NCBI GenBank assembly: GCA_013398275.1
Contig: VZSE01008388.1
Coordinates: 1,198,854-1,262,853, forward strand
Reading direction: 5' to 3'
Length of the DNA: 64,000 bases
From: Promerops cafer
Lineage: Eukaryota > Chordata > Aves > Passeriformes > Nectariniidae
Positions 23,654-36,600 of this stretch are shown here, in pieces. A program made the translations under genes and the position numbers. The notes under the pieces are model-generated. The model did no database searches and was not told where the DNA came from. It saw nothing but the letters and a program-made list of their open reading frames with translations. Numbering within the stretch: the first letter of the stretch is position 1; every line of letters begins with the position of its first letter.

Positions 23654-26140
23654 TTTTTGTCAGACCTTGTTCAGCCTGATGTTTTTGGCTTATGAAGACT
23701 GGAACTGATATAAAATAAGTATTTTTGTAATATTGAAGAATATTTTCATCTTTACAGCTCAGAATAAAGTACTGGAAAAGATGCTATAAGATTAACTTCA
23801 GTCTATGGATTACTACAAAAATTTGAGGGAACATCCCTTATCTTGAAGATAAGGACATAAGAATGGAGCTGTGTGGCTTGATTCATTGGAGTCGTCAGGG
23901 TGAATTGTTAGTGGTCTACTCATTTTCAAAACTGGTGTAAACTTTATTCATTTTCTCAATAAGATTGTTTTTCAGTTTGAAATAACCAGTCAATGAAATT
24001 TAAAATCAATAGAAATAGAAATATAACTGTACATTTTAGCCCTTAGTCAACACACAAATTTATCCTGCTTATATAGAGATAATTCAGTATTTCTACTCAA
24101 ATAGACTTTTTAGGCTTTTCCATTTTATTAGTAGGTATATTAGGATAATGATGGTGTTTCAAATGGGAGATAAACAACTATATCCAGAGAACAAAAGAAC
24201 TTATGATCAACGAATTCATTGATGGAATATTTAGGCTATGCAGTGAGTCTATTGAATTTGGCATAGTTAGACTACAAAACTCATAAAGCCAGATTGTTCT
24301 AGATTTCCATGGTTTATAGCTGACAAAGTTCAGGCCTAAGGTGAGTCTTAAGGTAGACTGAATTCAATAATTTTTTAATTATAGTGCTACACGAAACGTA
24401 CATATAGATTAGAGTCTCCATTAAACTAACAGGGGACGTGTAAAAAAATTCCCTGTGTGTAAGAGTATAGAGTCTACATAAAAACATGCAAAATGAAAGT
24501 GAGGCCAGGTTATTATTACTCAGTTCTAAAAGTGGGGTGTGCTGATCTAAACTGATCTGCTCTCAAATTGAAGTCCACAGCGGACCTGAGAATGAGCATT
24601 TCAGCTCTGGCTTGGTCTGGTTACTACACATGGCCATGATTTTATGTCATTATTCAACAGGAGAAAATACTTCTAGCATTCTGAACAACTTTATCTGGAG
24701 GATATGGAGCAGAGAAACCTTCATCTCATTATCTCATAAACCTATGGTATGAACAAATGTTGAGGATAGTAGAAATAACAGTGTTCAGCCAGGAAAAAAG
24801 GTAAAGTCCATCAGGAGTTATGACATTGGAAAGAGTATTTTATTCTGTTGGGGCTGGGAAATTAGTAGAAGTGGATTAATAATTGGAGATCTTTTTTTTT
24901 AATTATACATTAAATTTTTATCTCCTTTTCATTACTTATATTGCAATTTCATGGATTTTCTTGGTTTTCCTGTTTCTCATTATCTGATATTTGGTTAATC
25001 ATTAAATGAAGTTTCTTCAATTTAAATTTTGCTTGGGGAAGGACAGTGATTAAATTTTCTGTTTAAAATATGAAAAGACTTTCAAATACAGACAGATAAT
25101 TATATAGCTTGATTTTAAACTATCACTTATTTATGGGAATATGCAGACCACCCTGTATTGCAACCCAAGATTGAAATTAATTTGCAAAAACAAATAAATC
25201 TGTTGGTTGAAATTGCTTTATTATGAAGGAATCTTGACATTTTACTGGAAATATTAGCACATTGCTTTCCATGGCTTAAGCTTTTGCTATTGTATATTTC
25301 ACAAATAATGAAGAAGCTCTTTTTTTCTGGGAAACCTGACCTTTTGGAGAGCTGGAAACTAATGCACTTTTATTTTTTTAATGCACCTGAAACTATAAAG
25401 AGCTTCTGGTACAATACTTCCTTTTGATTACATGGCTGATAAGGGGACTGGCTATAGATTTTATTCTAGTACAATGAGGTAGAAGATACAGTATAGATTT
25501 TCCTTGGACTTCATCCAGGAATTAGTAAAAAGGCTTTGGTGACTGTGATAATAACAGAAACCATATTACCATGTTTGCTGTACCTTTAAAAATTGAGACA
25601 ATAGATTTATTTTTCCAGGAGAATTCAGATACTTGATTTAACTGCTAAACAGTATGAACTGCAAGCATTTTTATTCTTTTTTATTGTTCTGTAAATAGAA
25701 AATCACTCCATGTATTACATTTCTGATTTATCTGAGGAGACAGATCTAAGAAAGGCATGTGAAAACAAAAAACCCAGCATCCCCATAAAGATATATCTTG
25801 ACCAATGTAGCCATCTAATTGGGTACTGTGCTGTTCTCAAATATGTAATTTTTATCTTCTGCTTCAGTTTATCATCACTGGGGAAAACATTTAGTTTCTC
25901 TAGGCACCTATCCAAATTCAGACTGCAACTGTGGAACATGTGAGATAAAATGTTAGGTGTGTTCTGGGCAGCTCTGAATGTATATTCTGCCCTTAATACT
26001 GCAAATGTGCTAGGACCAAATTATTTTCTTTGGTGTTTAACAGAGATGCTTATCTGCAATGTGCTTTGTGAAGGAAAATAGGAAACAGAGTCTTAGTTTA
26101 TAAGATTCTCTCTGTAGGATTTATAACTCTTATGTTTCTC

Positions 26141-26156
26141 TTTTTTTTTTTTTTTT
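26141..26156. repeat. Poly-T run
   Basis: Sixteen consecutive T residues after a TATGTTTCTC context. No adjoining retroposon is recognised. Confidence 0.9.
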
Positions 26157-29100
26157 AATTTATGGGGTAAACCAAATTGATTTGTTGAGAAGCAGCAATG
26201 TTAAATATGGCCCACAGTACAGAAAAATTATACTGTGTTTGATATATTGATCATTTCTGGTCATTTGAGGCATTATGTCACAATCTCAGTGATGTTTGTG
26301 TCTTGTGGGCAATATTTTATTGCTGGAAGAAGACATTACATATACACAGTAATATTATTTATTGTTCATTGAGCCATAGAAGTTAGGAATAGAAAATGAC
26401 CTATTAGATCATGCAGTTTATCTCTCCACAAAGCAAAGGACATCTCTGCAAGTGTGACTTTATGACAGCCAGATATATTATCATGGCAAGAGTGCTATGA
26501 CTTTAGATAAAGGCAAATATGCAATCTTAATTAATTTTCCCAAAGCATGCAAATTTTTTACAAGTTGATGCACTGCCCTCACCAATACAATAAATACAAT
26601 TACTTATATATGTATGAATAATCTCAAGAAGTATTACAAATGTTTAAATTTACCTTATTTTTGGCATCATGTCAAAACATACAATTCAGTTTCATACTTA
26701 ACTGATAAGCAACTGAAGAAAAATTGATAAATCCTTCATCTAGAATGTGCTTTCCTGGGAAAACCTCAGAGCAGATAAGCAACAATTTTTGCTGTGGTGT
26801 CTGAACAAAAATCTGTCTGCTTTCCCTTAATAATGAAGTTTATTCTCAGCAATGAGGGCTCTAAAAGGTATTAAGCTATACTTTAATTTAAGGTGCAAGC
26901 AGTATTTAGTGCAGGGGAATTGTGTACTCTTGTTAAATTTTCCATAAATAAATAAATAATTGCTTTTGTGCCGTAGGCAAAATTAAAATGTTAATGCAAG
27001 TCCTGATAGAAGAGGATCCATTTGCACTAATATTGTAATGAGGATGGATGTCAATGTTGAGAATATCTGCAAACTCTCCACAGTCATTAACAAAATGGTG
27101 ATGGTAAACAAAAAACATTTTTCACATATGATAATGGGTACTCCTCTGTCTTTCAGAAAGATCTCTACTTCCCTGCCCCAAACTGTAGACACAGCAAGCC
27201 AGAGAAGAAAGGCTGCATTTTGCCTACTTTCAACAGGGACTAGTCAAGATCAAAAATTACTAATTAAAGTGTACTTAAGGGAGATTGTCATACAGAGAAA
27301 AAAAACCCAAAACCTAAAAAACAGAAGTTTCAAAGTAATAATGTAGTGATGATACATGCAAATAAAAATGCTTTGTTGTTTACAATTCTGCAAGAATATG
27401 TGCATTCCTATCAGTAAGTGAGTTCTGATATGAATAATACATTTTTGGGTCTGAACAGCCAAAGTCATTATTTGTAAGATGAAAATCCTGTCATGGCTTC
27501 TATTATTTATACTAACTTCTCCTGTTTGTTTAGGGAATCATTCAAGAATTTCACTCACTTTGAGTCATACCTTTATCTGTAAAATAATTTCTTCATATTA
27601 CTAGGATAGTATACAGAATAAATTATCCCTCAGCATGTGTGGGATTGACAGAGTCATTCCCTCATTAAGCATAATGCATAATTACTGCAGCACTTCTTGT
27701 GCTATCACTTTATTATTGGATACTAACTAGAAGTAAGTAGCTACTATTAACTGTGATGTCAAAAATAAGTTTTTCAGAGAATCATTTTTGCTAACAAATC
27801 ATTATCTGCAATTTTTTTGTCTTTATTTCTGTCTGATACAAAAAAAAAATTGCACCTGACAATTTTTTCTTTTTTTTAAAATTTAAATTAAATATGCACT
27901 ATATTAAAAACTGCTGCTATGTAAAAACAATCTAATCAAGCCTATGAGTTTAACTATGTCTTCTGCTTACTTATTTCTGAAGAAAGCTCCTAGCACAAGA
28001 GCAAGTGGGAACATAACTGGGGTTTTTTATGCATGAAGAACTGGAAGCTCATACCTTGGTTGTGGTTTCTTCCATTAAGCTTAACGAATTGAATTTGAAT
28101 AGCAGTTCTGAGAGTTCCCACTGCTCATCTATCAGCCCAGAACACATTTGTCAGCTCCATCCAGGAGCTCGCCAGCCTTCTTTCTCCAGCCATTGTTTTT
28201 CAACAGTAGCATAATTTTACTAAAGAATCTGGGTAAACAATGCAAAATAAATACTCCAAATTTTACTTGAAAAGTTATTTAGCTGCTTTTCTCTCTCTCC
28301 CACATACAAACATATCTAAATGATACACTAATTGATAGCTGAAATTTGAGACACAGTATTAAATATTTGTTAGATCGTTTATGCAAAAGGTTTTGCATTC
28401 TTAGAAAAATTGAACCATTTCTAATGAGACTAACACATTTGTTTACAATGTAAAGTTAAGAGGTTGTCTACTTTTACAGATCTTATTTAAGATAGCAACT
28501 ACAGAAACAATCTAATTTAATGAAATTTTTCTCCTGCAGAACTTGAAGGAATCGTCTCTCATGAAAAATCAGTGTGATTTTTCCACTTTACTTTGGTAGA
28601 AAATGAACTATAGGTCATTAGGATTTATAGGTTAATCATGCACAAAATCTAAAAAGTAGCAAGATAGGAAGTCTAAAGTTATCCAACGAACAGCAGTAAT
28701 TGGTGTGATATCCCTGAATTTGTACTAAGGAGAGATTGTAGTATCTGCTTTGGGATACTGTAGGGGAGAAAGAAAAGGTTACTTGATATTTAGTGTCATG
28801 ATCCTGTTTTCTCAGGTTTTTCCACAATTCTTTTGGAACAACTGGTGGCTTGTACAGCTTGTGACATGGACCCTTTTATCACCTTATCCTATTAATTCAA
28901 CTGTTACACAACTGCTCTTAAAATAAAGATGAAAGGGAAAATTCCATATGCACAAGGTACTTGTTGTTGTCTTAGTCAGTTCATAAATGTATGCATCTCT
29001 TGTTGCAGATCAGAAGGTAAATCTCTAGCTCCTAATTTTAGCTGTGTTTTCACGTGAGGCCCATAGAGAGGGAAAGCACAGAAACAATTCTACTACGCCT

Positions 29101-30587
29101 ATATGAGGTTGCTTAATAGCACATCTGCTCTTGGTAGCTAACTGGGAAATGCACATATCCTTATCCTTCATTACCCCTTAAAACTACCTGTTTGAAGAAT
29201 CAGACACCCAGCGTGGACAGGAGCACCTAAATTAGGCTTCTGACTCTAGCAAGGTGTTCACAGAACCCCTGTCCAGTGGCTGGGGAACCTTCTAATGTTT
29301 AGGCAACACGCACCTGAATCTGCACCAGCAACCTGTAGTTCTGCTCTTGCATGTGCCCAGTTGGACTTCCATCCTGGTGAATTGCTCATCAGGAAACTTC
29401 TGTGCAATTCTGGCATTAATCTCCCAGAGAGCTGCAGTTTTCAATCTTAATCTTGTTGTTTTAATGCCAGCTTTCAGATGTGTAATTTCCAGTCTAAACA
29501 AACAAACATGCAAAACTGAGCTGAGTCATTTGAAACAGAGTCACGTTAACAGCTACAATCAGCATGGCTGAAACCTTGTCAGGCTGACAGCTGCTACTTT
29601 AGCTAATGAAGAATTAAGAGCAGCAGCTGGGTGTTGTCTTTCGTGTAGAGTGGCAAGTGGTATAGGACGTGCTTTGGCAGGATATCTAACTGATTGTTGC
29701 ACATCAGAATTAGAAATCTTGGTTTAATGTAAATAATGTACTTTGGCTGCACTTCACAGAATTTGTTCAGATTTTATATGTTTTAGCTTCTTTCTTTCCT
29801 AATTCTTGAGCCCAAATTTACTATTCCAACCCCAATATTCTATTCCACCTCCTTGGAAAATACAATTTCCACTTCTCAGGCACTAACTGCTGCTTGTCTT
29901 TCTGTCTAGTAATCATCCTTCCAATGTAGCATATAGTTCTTAGATGTAATAAATCTAGACCCATCTTTAGTTGGGTTATACAGGTGACAGAGTTCAACTT
30001 GAACTCTCCTCTCTAGAGAAAGAGCAAGAAATAATCTTCAGACAATAACGGTGAAAATGTAGTAATTCTTGCAGATCTTTGATTGTACAAAGAATCTGCA
30101 GCAATTGTATCCCTAGATGGACAAGTATCTGTGATTAGGAGGGTCAAACTCTGGCAATAGGCCATATTTACTCTATTGCTTTCCCAATATGCTATTCTCT
30201 CCCTCAAGCTTCTTTAATCTGAACGACTGAACAGAATTTATTGCAAAAAACCTTACAGGATAAGAATCCTTTCTGTTCTACCAGTTCAACAACCTGGCCT
30301 GAAGTGAACTCTCAAAAGCAAAAAAATCCTTCTGTGTTTCTATAGGCTTGGTTCCAAACCCAACTGTGTTACAAGAACAAAGCTTCCTGGTTTAGGGGAA
30401 AATAGGCCTGTAGAAAACAGTAGGCTTGTCTATAAGTTGAATAATGATCTTTACTTCTCTGGGGTCAGTGCAAGACAGCAAATCTAATTAATGCAAGCTA
30501 GAACTACTGGCAGCAGGCTTTAGATTAAAACCTATGATCAAGACAGCACTTTTTAGTAGGTAAGGCTTCCAACACAACACAAATAAA

Positions 30588-30618
30588 AATATATTCAAAT
30601 ATATTCAAATATTCAAAT
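30588..30618 (+). repeat. Short ATATTCAAAT tandem array
   Basis: Three imperfect tandem copies of ATATTCAAAT (the last shortened). Simple sequence with no gene context. Confidence 0.75.
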
Positions 30619-33600
30619 AATTAAAACAATGAAAGGAAGATGAACTCTTAAAAATTTAATTGAAAATCCATGCTGAAATCACCTTAGCACATGTTCTAAG
30701 CATTATGTAAATCTAGTTACCTAATTGCCCCATTTTTATGTGACTTAAAACTTGTGGGAGGCCCTATTTAAATACACACATCAATTTTTATTATCTCTGC
30801 AAGTGACAAGAGCCTATGCAAAGCCATAGGAAGCAATAAATACACTATTGTGTTACATTTCCCAATATGTATACACATATATCATCCAGGGATAGGACCA
30901 TGGCATGCCCTTCATGATTTTACTTCTAGCTACTGTAATAAATATTCCTGCTGGGTGCTAACAGCAGAGAAAGCTGAGCATGATTCATTGCATATTCCCA
31001 GTCACATAGGAATTTCCAAATTACAGCGGATCCAATTAGTATCTTAAAACCTCTGATGTATTTACTGCAGATACTGTAATCTCCTCACAGCTTTAAACAC
31101 CAGCTGTGTTCTGTCAGCAGTGAAGCCTGTTGGTTACAGACTTCAAATGTACGATGATATTCTGAGGTGTAGTAAAATGTTGTAACCATTTTCTGACATT
31201 TACTGCTGGTCTATAGGTCTAAGACTTCAGTGGACGATAAGCAATGCTCTATTATTGTTCCAGTCTTGGAGGAAAATGATTTGGCTTCCTGATCAGTGCT
31301 TTCTTGCAAAATATTAAGACTGTTTAAACAGGAAATGGCAGAATCAAATCCTAGAAGTCCGAGCTCCTTGGGCAGAACAGTCTAAAGCCACTACCATAAT
31401 GATGTTACTGGCTCTGGGATTTATGATTTCTACTACACAAATCAAAAGGATATAACTTTTATAAATCTGTAAGAAGAATGTTGCCATGGGACATCTGAAA
31501 CAAAGATTTGGCTGAAAATATGAACTTTGTGTAAGCTTTATAGATCAAACTCCCAATTCCAAAAATTAAGATTGTACATGGAAATCACCTAGCCTCCAAC
31601 CACAGAACCTGCACACAAACAGTAGCAGAAGGACTCTCCTACCTGATGTCAGCTGTTGCATTGCGACAGGTAGTGCTTTCTAATGTCACACAGGAAAAAC
31701 ATGCTTACCTAAAACTGGCTGCTGGAAAATAAATGCTCTTTAACTTATAAAAGGATGCATCAAACCAGGAGTCAGGGGATAAAGATGCTCCACCTGATAT
31801 TTTTTAGACTTCAGTGGTGGTACATTCTGCATAATTAACTCATGCAAGTCATCTCTGAAGGAAAATCCGTCTGACCTGTGTGTTTAATTACAACATCTGT
31901 AGTTCCTATGCAACACTGCTTCAGGAACTGGAATTTGAAATCAGGGTTTTTGTTTCCCTGCATTCTGCAGCTGAATAAGAATGAATAGGCTTATACCAAC
32001 ATAAATAAATCTGCACTTATGTGCCTGTAGATGTTGGTCAGTAAAAAGACAGTACCTCTTGCACGGCTGCTGCCTTACTGAGAATGATTTTCTAGCAGCA
32101 CAGGACAGAAATTTTAAGGTTGGACAGGACTTCATATTTACCTGGATTATTTTTAGTTCTTGGAGATTTCTATGATTTTAATATTGAAGAGAAAGAAACA
32201 ATAACATTAAGGCTTTTCCTTCTATCTAGGAGAAATTAGGGTAATCTGTGATGATGAACCAAGCAGAGAATGTGCCTCTCATATTTTAGCTGAGACCAAG
32301 AGGTGTGACAGCTAAGGACGTTTTTCAGATATTGACAGGCTTCTGTTGACAAGAGAATATGCTGTCTTCTTTACTGCTAGAAGTGGGAGCCTCTTCTTTC
32401 CTTGATTAAGAAAAAATTCCATTATCTTCAAGACTGAGATTTTGCTGTTGTGTTGTTTATAGAGGACTGAAGTCTCATTGGGCAATGTTACCATAATATA
32501 TGTAGTGAAAAATAGTATAAATCTAGAAATGTATCACAGTATGAAAAATAATGAGAGAAAAATTGCCAACATCTTTACAGATTTATGCTGATGTATGCCT
32601 GAAGAATTTAATTGTTAAAATAATTCTGCCTTAGAAATTGTAGCAGGCTTACTTGAATATCCACAAGGAATTATATTTTTATTCATACATTTGTGGTGTT
32701 AGTTGGCAAAGTATAAAATAATTTTTTCTCATCAAAAGGATGATGTATTTGTCTTTAAAGTAAAAAACAAAATTAATTTTAGTAAAGAAATTGCTGCTGC
32801 ATTTGTCTAATTGTATCGAAGCATACACAATGGGAAAAATACACACAACAAGGCTGATTCTTTCACTGTGTCACTTTTAATCTGAATGCCTGCATTAAAA
32901 TCAATATCAATAAGAATACTTGGCTTCAGGATCCCAGTACATCTTATTGTTTATATTCATTAAGTAAGGAAGAAATTATGTAAATGAGGTAACCTGGCAA
33001 AAACCTTTTAAATTATGAAAAAATCTGTCTGATCCTGATACTTAATCTCCCTATAGTTGTTCAGGAGCTTTTAATGAAAATGTACATTTCAAACTAAGAA
33101 AAACAGGAAAAATGTGAAAACTCTTTATTCATGACCACACTTCTTCCTCTCTGACATTCAAGGATGAAGTTCTGCCTGCAAAGTAGTTATAACTGTCTAT
33201 AGCTTCCACTTTCCTACTATATAGGTAAAGCAAATAATTCATCTATTCTTTAGATTTTCAAGTTTTTCATTAGCATTTTCATTTTTTCCTGTTCTCATTC
33301 TATTTTGTTATGATGCTTTCTCACTATTTCCATTATAAAGGCCCTGTTTTTGATATGCCTCAGTTTTAAACATTTTTGCTTGGTTTAGTCTTACTACCAG
33401 TGATCACTTCACAGTCACCATATGTTGCAACAACTCCAATACTCAAATTTTGATTTTCTAAGTGAGGTTACTTGTCAAATTCAGAGCTAACACAATGCCC
33501 CTGAATTACACCTAGTATAAATATGGATCATTTGTTTCATCATTCAATATTAATAAAGATACCCTTTAAATATCTTAATGTATCTTATCACTTTCTATTG

Positions 33601-36600
33601 GGTCACAGATATGAAATGTCTACATTTTTGTATGCTTGGCTCAAGATATGTTCATCCTCATTCTCCAGAGACATTGAAATCTGTAACTCTAGTGAAAATC
33701 CAGAAGATTTCCATCCATGAGTCTTAACCTGGATATTCCACAACTGCAGTGCTAAACATCTTACTATTTTTTGAAAGTTTGAATCCTAATGTTCAGGTTT
33801 TTGCTTGTGTTGCAAGTTTGTTACAAGGGGATAGGCTCACAGTATAAGCAATGTAAGGAATAAGGAGTCAATCTGGAACAAGCAAACTCTCATATAATAG
33901 AAACTCTGCTCATGGGGAAGAAATAACTGCTCTCATTTCAAATATGCTCTTGCTCTGTGTCACACTAAACTGAAGCAGAAACCATAATGGGTAAAGCTAT
34001 CTAGGTCACTTAGGAGATATTTATTTGCCTACAGCTGTAATTTCATTAGAATTCTGAAACCTCCTACTGGAAGTTACAAAGTTTGTCTAGTATGGCAATT
34101 TGTTCTGAAGACAGAAAAAAGACTTTAACAATAATAGTTTACCCTTACTTAGCAGACTGGTTTCTCTCTTGAGAAAACCTTTGTTTTAGCCTTTTAATCA
34201 AAACAAATAAGAGAATGAAGATGATGGTACATGAATGAAATGTCAGGAAAAAACAACCAATGGTTCCTTTGTAGCAGTATCAGGTGGAGGATCCATTAAA
34301 CTACAGCTATTATTAGGTGACCATAGCTCCTCAGCCTCCTGATATCGTTGAAGCAGAAAATAAAATATCTTAGCTGTATTTTGTTCTCATTCTGGCACCT
34401 ACTGTATCTGAGCATGGAATTTTTTCTCCATACTTTGTTTTGACAGGTTTCTGCTTAACAGTCTGAGAGAGAAGGATTTGTACAGACGTTCCGGTGCTTA
34501 CAAACTTAGAAGGAAACTTTCAAGATGTCTTTGGAAGTTTTTACAAATATTTTGAAGACCGATGTTACAGGTACCTTCAAAGAGGAAAGCATTAATAAAT
34601 CCATAGATAGGTAGCTGTTAGCATGAAAGATTTTGTCAATTTGGTTATGAGAGGGTATATAGTTTTCACTACCCTGGTCAGGAGAATTGCCCAGAAAGTT
34701 CTGCTTGTTGCTTGATTCTCTCAGTGTTTAAGCACAACTAAGACCCTAAAATGGAAGGTATTTATATAAAATGTAACAACTTTTAGTATAGGATATAAAG
34801 AAGCTGTATTCTAGATAAATATACTTTGGTGCTTCTCTTATTAGGAAAACAAGATGCATTATAATAATATTAATAACAATAATACATAAAATAATAATTC
34901 ATTCCATTGCTATGTCTCAGGTAAATGGTAGGAATGTCTTTCACTTTAAAAGTATAAACAGAAGCCCTTTCTGGACATCTTCTACTCTGTGATTCTTTCC
35001 CTGTGCCTTTCTGGTATTGCAAATCATTGCCAAAGCAGATGTACTTCTCAAAATGATGAATTTTGCCTTTGGGACCTTTCCACATAGGAACAAAGTAGAC
35101 TAGCTATTTCTACACTACTCCTTGGGAAGTATTAATTAAAATAATAAAACCAAAAGCTCTGTGCCTTTAATACAAGTATTGTTTCAGTTATGTTTCATTG
35201 CTTCTTGGATATTATTTAACCTAGAATTATAAACTCTATTTATAACTGGATAGTACATAGCATCACTGGACTATATAGCATAAGATGAGCACATCCCATA
35301 AGCTGTGTCTCTTTTAAACTTCACTAGATTTTTGCTATAAAACATTGATACTGTGAATGTGCTACTGCCTTGTCAACTCAGAAAAGTTATATCTTCAGTC
35401 AAACTGCATGTATGGTAGGGTTATTTGAATATTACCCTAGCATAAGAAATCCTATTTGCACAGTACTTCCTTGGGTCTAGAGCAGCAACTTGATTCTGTG
35501 TTGAAAACCACTTGAAAACAAAATTGTTTTGGATTTGAAAGTAACATGACTAATTAGTGCCATTATAAGTCACTAATAATATTTTAACTATCATGATTTA
35601 CCATTAAGGCTCAAGTTATCTGTCAAGAGGTCCCAAAGTGAAACTGGAGCATTTTCTGTAGCTGTTACATGTTGTGACAAAATTGTTCCCTTTCTCTCTG
35701 CAAGCCCTGGGGATGACTTTTTGCCTTAGGATTAAATTCACTCTGCATGAAAAATTATGGCCAGTTAGGTACTACTCAAGTTTTAGATTGTTCTACAATC
35801 TTACCTGAGTTATGGAGGTCCAGATCTGTGAGGTGAATCTCCCAGCCATACTTTCACACATAAAGGGTGAATTTCTCTTCATGCAGAGGATTTATATAAG
35901 TAGGCATTGAGTCAAAAGAAGGGTTCAATTAGGTACCATAAGCCAAATCTGTAGTATGACTTCTGCTTGGATCAAAGGCGGGGGGAAGAAAAGCTTTTGT
36001 TTAACTACATATTGTCAGAAATCAAGGACCTGGTCTTTGCCTTTGGCCTATTTGAGATTTATCTATTCTAATTTGGGATGGTTTAGCCTTTACTTGAATG
36101 TGACCTGTATAATAGAATATGATGTAGCAGCTGTAACAGCTCTAGATCATGGCAGGACTGTCTGGGACTGGGACAGCAGCAAAGAGTGAACAGAGCAGCT
36201 TTAGGCTAGCAAAAACACATGGTTTTGAAAAAAAAGTAATAAGCTAATCTTTAAAATCATGCAAATTGGTGTGTCTTACTGGCTGAAAAAAACTGAACAG
36301 ACACATGCTGATTCTAGCTTATAGACCAATATTGTCTCTGTGCATAGAATTTGTCTAGGGAAAGAAGTGCCCTGCAGAGGAGAGTGGTAGTGTAGTTAAC
36401 ATGAATGGACAAAATCCTAATTTATGTGAGAGTTAGACTAATATTCAGAGCTTTAAGTTCACGTAAAATTCATTCCCATGATAGGATAACACTAAACATT
36501 TTCTTACAAAAATGTATCTGACTACTTTAAAATGTCCATGATAACATTAGAGGAAATAGAAGGATTTCTTGAAAGTGTGATTCCAGGGAGGAAAAAGGAG

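Noticed and set aside
27038..27346. 102-codon forward frame with an acceptor-like CTTTCAG inside
   Set aside because: No donor at a plausible distance, low-complexity Lys-rich end and no recognisable protein.
29040..29090. GTGAGGCCCATAGAGAGGGAAAG resembling part of a MIR element
   Set aside because: The sequence on either side does not continue the MIR order, so chance is likely.
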